A stretch of 7,102 bases of DNA from an uncultured Bacteroides sp. (GCA_905210875.1 CAJLYN010000112.1:1-7102); one strand, 5' to 3'; positions 1-6,919 are shown, numbered from the stretch's first letter. Made by a program: numbers and translations. The notes: generated by a model from the sequence alone, not told the origin.

Positions 1-427
1 AGCCGATTGCCCCTTCTTTATTTATAACCGGCCGATGCTGGCTGAGGGAATTGGCGACCGTTTGTCGCCGACAGAGGTTTCTCTCAAAGGATATACCTTG
101 TTGCTGGTCAAGCCCGAAATAGCTGTCTCTACCGCCGAAGCCTATTCACAAGTCGTGCCGGCCGTTCCCCCTGTTGCCCTGACCGATATTTTGAAACGAC
201 CCGTGAGTGAGTGGCGCGACCTTCTGGTCAATGATTTCGAGCCGAGTGTTTTTGCGCATTATCCCGAGTTGGCACATCTTAAAGCTTCGCTTTATGAAAA
301 AGGCGCTGAGTATGTCTCCATGTCAGGTTCAGGTTCGACAGTATACGGACTTTTTCGTCATTTGCCGGTTGGATTGGAAAACGACTATCCCGGTTGTTGC
401 GTGTGGAGTGGCCCTTGCCTTTATTGA
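1..427 (+). CDS. ispE: 4-diphosphocytidyl-2-C-methyl-D-erythritol kinase (IspE), C-terminal part only
   Basis: IspE is a cytoplasmic GHMP-family kinase of the MEP isoprenoid pathway. It uses ATP to phosphorylate the 2-hydroxyl of CDP-methylerythritol. The reading frame is open from base 2 and runs 141 codons to TGA at 425-427; the start lies before the window. The family is usually about 270-290 residues, so roughly half is visible. The fragment opens with ADCPFF, matching the conserved segment that carries the catalytic aspartate (Asp141 in the E. coli enzyme). It continues with the NRPMLAEGIGD segment and, near the end, MSGSGSTVYGLF, the third GHMP motif. The N-terminal glycine-rich ATP loop (GLGGGSSDA type) must lie upstream and cannot be checked. 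The C-terminus (VWSGPCLY) is short after the last motif, as is normal for the family. The gene is followed by a 138-nt gap and then co-oriented grpE. A GHMP kinase of another substrate is possible but unlikely. Confidence 0.93.
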   Translation, partial: ADCPFFIYNRPMLAEGIGDRLSPTEVSLKGYTLLLVKPEIAVSTAEAYSQVVPAVPPVALTDILKRPVSEWRDLLVNDFEPSVFAHYPELAHLKASLYEKGAEYVSMSGSGSTVYGLFRHLPVGLENDYPGCCVWSGPCLY

Positions 428-519
428 AGAAAGCGTCTAGATAATTTTATGGGCTGACAAAACGACTCTTTATGTAGGATTGGCAGCATTTTTGCTCTAT
501 CTAGGAGAAAACGAATTCA

Positions 520-547
520 TCATACACCTTCGTTGTAGGGTGTATGA
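520..547. repeat. 9-bp inverted repeat upstream of grpE (possible ispE terminator, leader hairpin or operator)
   Basis: TCATACACC at 520-528 is the exact reverse complement of GGTGTATGA at 539-547, with a 10-nt spacer (TTCGTTGTAG). It lies in the gap between ispE and grpE, about 20 nt before the ATG at 566. No run of T follows the right arm, so it is a poor classical terminator, although Bacteroidetes terminators are often weak in this respect. The size and spacing resemble the CIRCE operator of heat-shock operons (9 bp, 9 nt, 9 bp), but the sequence is not CIRCE (TTAGCACTC...GAGTGCTAA). The repeat is seen directly; its function is unknown. Confidence 0.55.
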
Positions 548-565
548 AGTTGTAATTATTTGAAA

Positions 566-1162
566 ATGAAAAATAAAAACAGATATAAAATGAAAGAACA
601 GACATCGGAAAATCCTGAAAAGGGAATGGAAGAAAAGTCGGAAGTGACAGAAGAACAGAATCAAAACACCCAGGAGGAGGCTCTTCCCGCCGACGAGGCT
701 GACACTTTGGCAGCCGAGAATGAACAACTGCGGGCGCAAGTCGAGCAACTTAAAAAAGAGTATCTGTTGGCAAGGGCCGATTTGGAAAACTTCCGCAAGA
801 GGACTTTGAAAGAAAAGGCCGAATTGATAAAGAATGGAGGTGAAACCTGTCTTAAAGACATTTTGCCTGTTATCGATGATTTTGAGCGAGGTCTCCAAGC
901 TGTGAGTGAAAGCTCTGACATAGAGGCAGTAAAACATGGCATTGAGCTTATTTACAATAAGTTCAGAGCCTATCTCGATAGACATGGCGTTAAAGAGATA
1001 CCAACAGACGGAGCCAATTTCGATACGGAGTATCACGAGGCGGTAACCACATTCCCGGCTCCGACACCCGAACAAAAAGGAAAAGTGATAGATTGTGTGC
1101 AGAAAGGGTACACGTTGAACGATAAAGTGATACGTTTTGCCAAAGTTGTTGTTGGAGAATAA
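566..1162 (+). CDS. grpE: Nucleotide exchange factor GrpE (DnaK co-chaperone)
   Basis: GrpE is the cytoplasmic dimeric factor that releases ADP from DnaK, resetting the chaperone cycle. From the ATG at 566 the protein is 198 residues, normal for the family. Residues 1-45 are charged, mostly acidic and low in complexity, as is typical of a disordered GrpE N-terminus. Residues 46-90 form the long, heptad-like dimerisation helix ([20 protein letters not shown]). This runs into the conserved [15 protein letters not shown] and [11 protein letters not shown] segments. The C-terminal beta domain ends in [28 protein letters not shown], the GrpE signature region. The start is uncertain: TTG 560, ATG 566 and ATG 590 are in frame with no clear Shine-Dalgarno. 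ATG 590 would give 190 residues beginning [10 protein letters not shown], is preceded by an A-rich stretch, and is a credible alternative. dnaJ follows after 35 nt with no hairpin between, so the two are probably co-transcribed. Confidence 0.96.
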   Translation: MKNKNRYKMKEQTSENPEKGMEEKSEVTEEQNQNTQEEALPADEADTLAAENEQLRAQVEQLKKEYLLARADLENFRKRTLKEKAELIKNGGETCLKDILPVIDDFERGLQAVSESSDIEAVKHGIELIYNKFRAYLDRHGVKEIPTDGANFDTEYHEAVTTFPAPTPEQKGKVIDCVQKGYTLNDKVIRFAKVVVGE

Positions 1163-1197
1163 TCTATCGTAAAAACGTTAAAAACAAGAAGATACCC

Positions 1198-2355
1198 ATG
1201 AGTAGCAAGCGAGATTATTATGAAGTGCTGGAGGTCGCCAAAACAGCAACGGCCGAAGAGATAAAAAAAGCATACAGAAAGAAAGCCATTCAATATCACC
1301 CCGATAAAAATCCTGGCGATAAAGAGGCTGAGGAAAAATTCAAAGAGGCTGCCGAAGCTTATGAAGTGCTGAGTAACAGTGAAAAAAGAGCCCGTTACGA
1401 CCAATTCGGTCATGCTGGCGTGGAAGGCGGAACATCGGGATTTGGTGGTTCGGGAGGTATGTCGATGGAAGATATCTTCTCTCATTTTGGCGACATCTTC
1501 GGTGGCGGATTCGGTGGTTTCAGCGGATTTGGAGGTTTTGGCAGCAGCTCGCGTAGCGGAAAACGTGTCAATCGAGGTTCTGATTTGCGGGTGCGGGTAA
1601 AACTCAATTTGCAAGAGATAGCTTCTGGTGTAGAGAAAAAAATAAAAGTCAAGAAGTATGTTTCTTGTCCCGATTGCAAAGGTACAGGAGCCGAAAAAGG
1701 CTCAGCCTATGAGACTTGTTCTCAGTGCAAGGGAAGCGGGGTTATCACCCAGATGCGTCAGACCATACTTGGTACCATGCAGTCGACTACGGCCTGCCCC
1801 AAGTGTGGCGGCGAAGGCCGTATCATTACCCACAAATGTCCGAAGTGCAACGGTGAGGGTATCTTGAAAGAAGATGAGGTTATCACCATTAACATACCTG
1901 CAGGTGTATCCGATGGCATGCAACTGTCGATGAGTGGTGCTGGTAATGCTGCACGTCATGGCGGAGTGAACGGAGATTTGCTCATTTTGGTGCAGGAAGA
2001 ACCGCACCCAGAATTGCTGAGAGATGATAACGACTTGATATACAATGCTCTTATCGATTTCCCGACAGCGGCATTAGGAGGTACACTTGAAGTCCCGACC
2101 ATAGATGGTAAAGCCAAAGTCAAAATTGAGCCGGGAACTCAACCTGGTAAAGTGTTGCGACTGAAAGGAAAGGGTTTGCCTTCGGTCAATCGTTACGGGG
2201 TAGGAGACTTACTGGTGAATCTTTCGGTATATGTGCCTGAGACACTTACGGCTGAAGAACGAAAGAAAATCGAAGAGTTGCGGACTCCCGGTTTCACGCC
2301 GAGCAAATCGGTGAAAGACCGTATATTCAGTAAGCTACGTCACATGTTTGAATAG
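1198..2355 (+). CDS. dnaJ: Chaperone protein DnaJ (Hsp40, type I)
   Basis: DnaJ is the Hsp40 co-chaperone that delivers unfolded clients to DnaK and stimulates its ATPase. The 385-residue protein has the complete type I layout. The J domain covers about residues 5-70, with the essential HPD at 34-36 and the helix IV end YDQFGHAG. A Gly/Phe-rich linker spans about 77-120. The zinc-binding domain has four CxxCxGxG-type repeats at 157-164, 174-181, 200-207 and 214-221 ([32 protein letters not shown]), with all eight cysteines present. The C-terminal beta-sandwich substrate-binding domain follows to about 345, containing [12 protein letters not shown] and LRLKGKGLP. The ATG at 1198 gives the standard start [11 protein letters not shown]; the 35 nt before it are A-rich rather than SD-like. 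It is the second gene after grpE and is followed by a strong hairpin. dnaK is not in the window. Identification is secure. Confidence 0.98.
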   Translation: MSSKRDYYEVLEVAKTATAEEIKKAYRKKAIQYHPDKNPGDKEAEEKFKEAAEAYEVLSNSEKRARYDQFGHAGVEGGTSGFGGSGGMSMEDIFSHFGDIFGGGFGGFSGFGGFGSSSRSGKRVNRGSDLRVRVKLNLQEIASGVEKKIKVKKYVSCPDCKGTGAEKGSAYETCSQCKGSGVITQMRQTILGTMQSTTACPKCGGEGRIITHKCPKCNGEGILKEDEVITINIPAGVSDGMQLSMSGAGNAARHGGVNGDLLILVQEEPHPELLRDDNDLIYNALIDFPTAALGGTLEVPTIDGKAKVKIEPGTQPGKVLRLKGKGLPSVNRYGVGDLLVNLSVYVPETLTAEERKKIEELRTPGFTPSKSVKDRIFSKLRHMFE

Positions 2356-2375
2356 CGCTATCTCGCTTGAATGCT

Positions 2376-2417
2376 AAAAAGGAGAGGGTTCTGTCATGAC
2401 AGAACCCCCTCCTTTTT
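2376..2417. terminator. Bidirectional intrinsic terminator between dnaJ and mgtE
   Basis: The left arm (2376-2395) and right arm (2398-2417) pair over 20 bp with a single A-C mismatch, around a CATG centre. A run of A opens the left arm and a run of T closes the right arm, so either strand yields a stem ending in a U-tract (plus strand TTTTTATATAAAT, minus strand TTTTTAGCATT). It sits 20 nt past the dnaJ stop and 16 nt past the mgtE stop, so it most likely ends both convergent transcripts. Confidence 0.93.
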
Positions 2418-2433
2418 ATATAAATCAAATGGG

Positions 2434-3783
2434 TTATAGTAGCAAGTGGCAGATTCCCATATAGATGAGCATACCGATGATGTCGTTGGATATGGTAATA
2501 AACGGGCCTGTCGCAATGGCCGGGTCGAGATGGATTTTTTCAAGGGCGATGGGAACACAAGTCCCGAATATTGAAGCGAAAATCACCACCGAGAACAGAG
2601 AAAGCGAGACACATATTGTCAACGCTGCCCCACCCAGCAGAAAAAAGTAACAGGCGGCAAATATCAGTACCGAAATCGTGCAGGCATTGATAATAGCCAC
2701 GCCGAGTTCTTTCAGAATCTGTTTGCCGGCATGGTTCAATGAGAGCGATTTATTGGCAAGGCCCTGCACGATGATGGCCGAAGATTGTATGCCGACATTT
2801 CCTCCCGTACCACCTATGAGGGGAATGAACAGGGCAATAGCCGGATTGAGAGCAAAACTTCCCTCGAAGTTACCCAGAATGACCGAGTTGGCAAGGCCTC
2901 CTATCATACCGATAAGCAGCCAGGGCAGTCGGGCCGAAGTCTGTGTAAGAATGGTATCGGTGGTCTCTACGTCCTGTGAGATACCCGAAGCCATCTGGTA
3001 GTCGCGTTCGGCCTGTTCGCGCACCTCGTCCATGACATCGTCGACCGTGATGCGGCCCACCAGTCGGCCGATGCTGTCGACGACCGGCAGAGCTACCAGG
3101 TTGTATTTTTCAATAGTCTGGGCCACTGTCTCAATGGTGTCGTCGGTACGCACCGATACAGGGTCTTTTTTCATGACATGCTTTATCTTCGATGCCGATG
3201 GGTGTGTTATCATCTTTTTTAGAGGGAACACGCCGCGCAATTTGTTGTCGTCGTCGACTACATATACATAATATATCTCGTCCATGTCCTCGGCTTGACG
3301 GCGCATCTCTTTCATGCACTCGGGCATACTCCAATTTTCGTTGACGACAACCATCTCCGTACCCATGAGACCACCGGCTGTGTTTTCGTCGTATTTCAAC
3401 AGGTCGACGATATCACCGGCTTGTTCGGCGTCGTTGATGTGGGCAAGTACCTCTTCCTGGGCATCTTCGTCGAGGTCTCGTATCAAGTCTACGGCATCGT
3501 CGGTATCGAGGTGGTCGATGTACTCTTTGGCTATGGTTTCGCTCGGTAACTCTTTGAGGAGTTTTTTGCGGTCGTCGTCGTCGAGTTCCATCAGCACATC
3601 GGCGGCGGTTTCCTGGTCGAGCAGTTTATAGAGAAACTCGGCTTCTTCTATGTCGAGGTTCTGATACAGTTCGGCAATATCGGCCGGGTGCAGATCTTTC
3701 AGCAGCTCTTTGGCTTCCTCTTTGTTGTCTTCGGCAATGACATTCCGAATGTGTTCGATGTATTCTTCGGTAAATTTTTCCAT
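2434..3783 (-). CDS. mgtE: Magnesium transporter MgtE
   Basis: MgtE is an inner-membrane, Mg2+-gated channel for Mg2+ uptake. The 449-residue length fits the family. Residues 1-130 are the acidic, helical N domain with repeated short helices (LHPADIAELYQNLD, LLKELPSETIAKEYIDHL). Two CBS domains follow at about 137-195 (MGTEMVVVNEN onward) and 203-258 (DPVSVRTDDTIETV, ALPVVDSIGRLVGRITVDDVMDEV). Together they form the cytosolic Mg2+ sensor that closes the pore. About 285-449 is the pore domain, with five hydrophobic segments near 286-304, 312-335, 361-383, 388-410 and 425-447. It contains the conserved GGTGGNVGIQSSAIIVQGLA (324-343) and DPAIATGPF. Asp434 sits where the family has the pore aspartate that coordinates Mg2+. 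The ATG lies 9 nt after the rsmA stop, so it is translated as the second gene of the rsmA unit. No leader RNA sensor is apparent in that short gap. Confidence 0.97.
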   Translation of the reverse strand: MEKFTEEYIEHIRNVIAEDNKEEAKELLKDLHPADIAELYQNLDIEEAEFLYKLLDQETAADVLMELDDDDRKKLLKELPSETIAKEYIDHLDTDDAVDLIRDLDEDAQEEVLAHINDAEQAGDIVDLLKYDENTAGGLMGTEMVVVNENWSMPECMKEMRRQAEDMDEIYYVYVVDDDNKLRGVFPLKKMITHPSASKIKHVMKKDPVSVRTDDTIETVAQTIEKYNLVALPVVDSIGRLVGRITVDDVMDEVREQAERDYQMASGISQDVETTDTILTQTSARLPWLLIGMIGGLANSVILGNFEGSFALNPAIALFIPLIGGTGGNVGIQSSAIIVQGLANKSLSLNHAGKQILKELGVAIINACTISVLIFAACYFFLLGGAALTICVSLSLFSVVIFASIFGTCVPIALEKIHLDPAIATGPFITISNDIIGMLIYMGICHLLL

Positions 3784-3792
3784 GTGTCCGGA

Positions 3793-4581
3793 CTATTGCT
3801 GGGGAAGAATGGTCTCTATATCTCGGGTAAGGGCAATGAATTGTTCGACAGACAATTGCTCGGGACGTTTGTCAAAGATGGGATTTTCCATCAGTGGGCA
3901 ATCTTTCCCTATCAAAGGTTTGAGTGAGTTACGCAGGGTTTTCCGCCTTTGGTTGAAACCTGTTTTTACGATTTGCTTGAATAGCATTTCGTTACACCCC
4001 AAGTCAGTAACCGTATTGCGTTTCATGCGTATGACGGCCGATTTTACTTTTGGGGGTGGGTCAAATACCTGCTCCGACACGGTGAACAGATATTCGATGT
4101 CGTACCATGCCTGCATCAATACGCTCAATATTCCATAGCTCTTGTTGCCCGGCTTTGAAGCCATGCGCTCTGCAACTTCTTTTTGTATCATGCCGCTGCA
4201 ACACGGAATGTGGTCTTTGTAATCGAGCACTTTGAAAAATATCTGGCTTGAAATGTTGTAGGGGTAATTCCCGATGACGCAGAACTGCTCTGGAAAAAGT
4301 TTTTCAAGGTGCAGTTTTAGGAAATCTTCTTCGAGAATACGCCCTTCGAGCAAAGGAAAATGGGAGCGAAGATATGCCACCGATTCCCGGTCTATTTCTA
4401 CGATCGTAAGGTCGTGCCCACCTGCTAGCAGAAACTGGGTGAGTACTCCCGTTCCAGGCCCTATTTCGAGTACCGGCATTCCCTTGTATTCGGCAAGCGT
4501 ATCGGCTATGCGCCGGGCTATGTCCATGTCTTTCAGGAAATGTTGTCCTAAAAATTTTTTTGGTTTTACGGGCGAGCGCAT
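3793..4581 (-). CDS. rsmA: 16S rRNA (adenine1518/1519-N6) dimethyltransferase RsmA (KsgA)
   Basis: RsmA (KsgA) uses S-adenosylmethionine to dimethylate two adjacent adenines in the 3'-terminal hairpin of 16S rRNA, a late step and checkpoint in 30S assembly. The 262-residue protein shows the whole family pattern. KKFLGQHFL (8-16) forms the N-terminal rRNA/SAM element. VLEIGPGTGVLT (37-48) is the SAM-binding glycine motif I, and IVEID (60-64) is the acidic motif that holds the SAM ribose. NYPYNIS (105-111) is catalytic motif IV, the counterpart of NLPYNIS in E. coli. FDPPPKVKSAV (173-183) and FNQRRKTLRNSL (209-220) mark the family's C-terminal part. The ATG at 4581 places KKFLGQHFL at the usual distance from the N-terminus. 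Its likely promoter is the leftward TACCTTTG box at 4661-4668. mgtE follows after 9 nt. Loss of RsmA is known to give kasugamycin resistance. Confidence 0.97.
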   Translation of the reverse strand: MRSPVKPKKFLGQHFLKDMDIARRIADTLAEYKGMPVLEIGPGTGVLTQFLLAGGHDLTIVEIDRESVAYLRSHFPLLEGRILEEDFLKLHLEKLFPEQFCVIGNYPYNISSQIFFKVLDYKDHIPCCSGMIQKEVAERMASKPGNKSYGILSVLMQAWYDIEYLFTVSEQVFDPPPKVKSAVIRMKRNTVTDLGCNEMLFKQIVKTGFNQRRKTLRNSLKPLIGKDCPLMENPIFDKRPEQLSVEQFIALTRDIETILPQQ

Positions 4582-4645
4582 GGGGAATGGAATTTTGATT
4601 GTAATTATAACGGTAAAATCGGCGGCCTGTTTTCACAAAAAAACT

Positions 4646-4653
4646 TACCTTTG
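4646..4653 (+). promoter_or_regulatory. Bacteroidetes-type -7 box for the UPF0104-family gene
   Basis: TACCTTTG matches the Bacteroidetes -7 consensus TAnnTTTG exactly and lies 53 nt before the TTG start at 4707. This would give a leader of about 45-50 nt. A TTTG at the -33 position is not evident; the sequence 19-21 bp upstream is GC-rich. It is the left half of an inverted pair with the box at 4661-4668. Confidence 0.6.
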
Positions 4654-4660
4654 CGCCACA

Positions 4661-4668
4661 CAAAGGTA
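4661..4668 (-). promoter_or_regulatory. Bacteroidetes-type -7 box for rsmA-mgtE
   Basis: CAAAGGTA on the plus strand reads TACCTTTG on the minus strand, an exact TAnnTTTG match about 80 nt before the rsmA ATG. A run of nine A (minus strand, opposite 4677-4685) lies just upstream and could help promoter strength. A TTG at 4692-4694 is the nearest -33-like element, but the 23-bp spacing is longer than the usual 19-21. The box directly faces the rightward box at 4646-4653. Confidence 0.6.
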
Positions 4669-4706
4669 CAACAATATTTTTTTTTATCAGACAAGTTGAG
4701 GAAAAG

Positions 4707-5738
4707 TTGAAAAAAATACTGTGTAACATAGTAAAGTTTTTGATTCCCCTTTGTTGTGGAATCGCTATATTCTGGGCCTTATACAGTCGCCTTGATACGG
4801 ACCAGATTATGCGTATCCTGCAATCTGAAATCAAGTATGGCTGGGTCGTACTTTCCATGATTGTGGGCGTAGTGAGTCATATAGTCAGAGCTCTGCGTTG
4901 GCAATTGCAGTTGAGGGCGTTGCAACATCCGGCCTCTTTCCGTACTTTGACCAATGCTATTTTTGGTACATATGCCATGAACCTGTTGTTCCCCCGGTTG
5001 GGTGAGGTGTGGCGATGCGGTTATGTGGCCAGGCGAGAGGGCATGTCTTTTACCTTGTTGCTTGGCTCGGTAGTCTCCGACCGTTTAATGGATACGGTTT
5101 CGGTCGTATGTCTCATCGTGGCTGTCTTTTTCTTGCAGATGCACGTCCTGCTTGATTTTTTAAAGCAGTATCCCGTTATAGAAGAGACTCTTGTCTCGGT
5201 AATATCATCGCCTTATCCCTATCTGTTGATTGTGCTGATAATCGGCTCTTTGGTGTGGATTTTCCGTTCTCGTCGGGAATATCGTTGGACAAGAAAAGTG
5301 AAAGAGATGATGCGAAATCTCTGGTATGGTTTCCGTACGGTATTGACGATGAAGCAGAAAAAACGGTTCCTTATTTACACCGTTTTATTGTGGCTCTGCT
5401 ATTATCTGCAACTCTATCTTTGTCTTTTTGCTTTTGCCGATACGGCTCATTTAGGAGCCTTGGCGGCACTTTCGCTTTTTGTCATGGGGAGCATCGGTAT
5501 GGGTATACCCGTGCAGGGCGGTTTTGGTCCATGGCATTTGGCCGTGATGGCTACGTTGGCTATTTATGGTGTTACCGATCCCAATGTGGCCGGCTCTTTT
5601 GCCCTTGTGGCTCATGGCTCACAGATGGTTGTTATCGTCATATTGGGTATCTACACTTTTTTCTCTATCATGTTGGAGAAAAAACGACCAGCAGAACAAT
5701 CTCCGGTATCGGAGTCGCAGGATAACATCGAATCCTGA
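4707..5738 (+). CDS. Lysylphosphatidylglycerol synthase TM-region / UPF0104 family membrane protein
   Basis: This is a 343-residue polytopic inner-membrane protein, resembling the flippase-like membrane domain found in MprF (Pfam LPG_synthase_TM). Hydrophobic segments are visible near residues 9-27, 46-62, 131-150, 170-187, 221-243, 249-266, 275-290 and 296-322. Family-like motifs are RALRW (61-65), FPRLGEVWR (95-103) and PVQGGFGPWH (268-277). There is no aminoacyl-transferase domain, so it is not a complete MprF, and lipid aminoacylation cannot be inferred. A role in moving a lipid or polyprenyl-linked substrate across the membrane is plausible but unproven. The start is TTG at 4707, chosen because it keeps the first TM helix (MKKILCNIVKFLIP) and has GAGG at 4698-4701, 5 nt upstream. 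The next in-frame ATG is about 100 nt inside and would remove that helix. The polar C-terminal tail (about 324-343) is probably cytosolic. It diverges from rsmA and converges on mnmA. Confidence 0.88.
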   Translation: MKKILCNIVKFLIPLCCGIAIFWALYSRLDTDQIMRILQSEIKYGWVVLSMIVGVVSHIVRALRWQLQLRALQHPASFRTLTNAIFGTYAMNLLFPRLGEVWRCGYVARREGMSFTLLLGSVVSDRLMDTVSVVCLIVAVFFLQMHVLLDFLKQYPVIEETLVSVISSPYPYLLIVLIIGSLVWIFRSRREYRWTRKVKEMMRNLWYGFRTVLTMKQKKRFLIYTVLLWLCYYLQLYLCLFAFADTAHLGALAALSLFVMGSIGMGIPVQGGFGPWHLAVMATLAIYGVTDPNVAGSFALVAHGSQMVVIVILGIYTFFSIMLEKKRPAEQSPVSESQDNIES

Positions 5739-5755
5739 GAACAAGTTTATGTAAA

Positions 5756-5803
5756 CACGAGGGGCCCCGTTGTGCACACATGCGCGCAACGGGGCCCCTC
5801 GTG
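5756..5803. terminator. GC-rich bidirectional terminator hairpin between the UPF0104 gene and mnmA
   Basis: CACGAGGGGCCCCGTTG at 5756-5772 is the exact reverse complement of 5787-5803. The 17-bp perfect stem can be extended by three pairs (one G-T wobble), leaving a loop of about 8 nt. It sits 17 nt past the rightward stop and 15 nt past the end of mnmA, in a convergent gap of 80 nt. Neither side has a clean U-tract: AAGTATATTTGCTATTT follows on the plus strand and TTTACATAAACTT on the minus strand. Termination would therefore rely mainly on stem strength. Confidence 0.88.
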
Positions 5804-5818
5804 AAGTATATTTGCTAT

Positions 5819-6886
5819 TTATTCGATGACACCACTGGCCAGACAGAGCCGATGGTCGGGGCTGTATACGACGCCAAACTGTCCGGGGGCAATACCTTGT
5901 ATGCGGTTGTCAGAGACGATGCGCACCTTGTCTTCGCCCGTACGTTGCAGGGTGCCTCCGGTAAATTCGGGCGTGTGGCGGTTTTTGAATGTAATGCGGG
6001 TGGGTTGCGTGAGGTCGCCCAGCGGATTTCCTGTGATGAAGCGGAACCCTGTGAGGTTGAGCTCTGTACCGTATTGTGTATCCGGGTCGAAACCATTGGA
6101 AACGAAAAGCGTGTTGTGCTCAATGTCCTTGCGTATGACAAACCATGGACCGCCACTCAGTCCCAACCCTTTTCGTTGACCTATGGTATGGAACCAGTAT
6201 CCTTTGTGTTTTCCCAACTTTCTGCCGGTTTCGAGTTCGATAATATCTCCCTCTTTCTCGCCCAGGTAGTTGCGGATAAACTCGTTGTAATTGATGTTGC
6301 CGAGAAAGCATATGCCTTGACTGTCTTTGCGTTTGGCACTGGGCAGAGCGGCTTTCTCGGCGATGGCCCGCACTTCACTTTTCATGAGACTGCCGAGTGG
6401 AAACATCAGTTTGGATACTTGCAGCGTGTTGAGCTGGGAAAGAAAATCGGTCTGGTCTTTGACCGGGTCGACGGCCGTGCCCAGGTAGGTGATGCCCTCT
6501 TGTTCGACAATGCTGGCGTAGTGCCCTGTGGCGATTTTGTCGAAATCCTTTCCCCAATATTGCTCAAAGAAGCCGAACTTGATGTATTTGTTGCACATGA
6601 CATCGGGATTAGGGGTGAAGCCGCGTTTTATCGAGTCAAGGGTGTATCCCATGACATACTCCCAGTATTCGTCGTGGAGTGAAACGATTTCGAGCCGGCA
6701 GTTGTACTTGCGGGCCATGTAGGTAACAATTTCTATATCTTCCTCGGAGTTGCAGTGGAGCGTCTTGTCCTTGTCTTCCATGCCGATGCGTATGTAAAAG
6801 AGGGTGGGGTTGTATCCGGCCTCTTTCAGCAGGTGTACGACAACCGAGCTGTCTACTCCTCCCGATACCAGTGCTGCGATTTCCAT
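5819..6886 (-). CDS. mnmA: tRNA-specific 2-thiouridylase MnmA
   Basis: MnmA is a cytoplasmic ATP-dependent enzyme. It adenylates U34 in tRNA-Lys, -Glu and -Gln, then replaces the 2-oxygen with sulfur to give s2U34, which supports accurate decoding. From ATG 6886 the protein is 355 residues, close to the family's 350-380. SGGVDSS (8-14) is the PP-loop that binds [13 protein letters not shown] (91-100) carries the catalytic Asp95 and Cys98. ATGHY (119-123) is conserved. SQGICFLG (189-196) carries Cys193, which receives the persulfide. [18 protein letters not shown] and the C-terminal beta-barrel ([11 protein letters not shown]) follow. Some residues depart from the usual pattern: KDQTDFLS (143-150) where most have KDQ(S/T)YFL, HYAS rather than HYAR, and CNKYIKF rather than CNKEIKF. 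Bacteroides genomes carry several mnmA paralogues, so this may be one of the divergent copies. The frame stays open upstream to 7069, but that extension crosses a terminator and a tRNA and is not used. Confidence 0.94.
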   Translation of the reverse strand: MEIAALVSGGVDSSVVVHLLKEAGYNPTLFYIRIGMEDKDKTLHCNSEEDIEIVTYMARKYNCRLEIVSLHDEYWEYVMGYTLDSIKRGFTPNPDVMCNKYIKFGFFEQYWGKDFDKIATGHYASIVEQEGITYLGTAVDPVKDQTDFLSQLNTLQVSKLMFPLGSLMKSEVRAIAEKAALPSAKRKDSQGICFLGNINYNEFIRNYLGEKEGDIIELETGRKLGKHKGYWFHTIGQRKGLGLSGGPWFVIRKDIEHNTLFVSNGFDPDTQYGTELNLTGFRFITGNPLGDLTQPTRITFKNRHTPEFTGGTLQRTGEDKVRIVSDNRIQGIAPGQFGVVYSPDHRLCLASGVIE

Positions 6887-6911
6887 GAGTGGTAGATTTT
6901 TTTTGATGAAG

Positions 6912-6919
6912 CAAAGATA
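6912..6919 (-). promoter_or_regulatory. Bacteroidetes-type -7 box for mnmA
   Basis: The minus strand reads TATCTTTG, an exact TAnnTTTG match, 25 nt upstream of the mnmA ATG at 6886. Transcription would start a few bases downstream, giving a short leader of roughly 20 nt that includes an A-rich run (opposite 6897-6904) likely to help ribosome loading. No good TTTG is seen at -33. The box supports the ATG at 6886 as the true start. Confidence 0.62.

Noticed and set aside
428..565. Possible small gene or RNA between ispE and grpE
   Set aside because: No open frame with a plausible start and composition and no known RNA fold was seen. Only the inverted repeat at 520-547 stands out.
497..1075. 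Leftward open frame of 192 codons over grpE
   Set aside because: It is antisense to grpE and its Phe/Cys/Ser-rich product is typical of a reversed acidic, Lys-rich gene.
1163..1197. Separate promoter or terminator between grpE and dnaJ
   Set aside because: The gap is only 35 nt and A-rich, with no hairpin and no TAnnTTTG match, so it is best read as a ribosome-loading leader inside one operon.
3710..4138. Rightward open frame spanning the mgtE-rsmA junction
   Set aside because: It is antisense to two clear genes, is Ser/Met-rich in composition and has no motif.
4304..4858. Leftward open frame overlapping rsmA in another frame and running through the promoter region
   Set aside because: It crosses the divergent intergenic region and the start of the UPF0104 gene, and its sequence has no family-like pattern while rsmA is intact in its own frame.
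5780..6682. Long rightward open frame of 300 codons opposite mnmA
   Set aside because: It lies entirely antisense to a well-supported mnmA, begins inside the terminator hairpin, and shows no recognisable domain. It is a codon-bias shadow.
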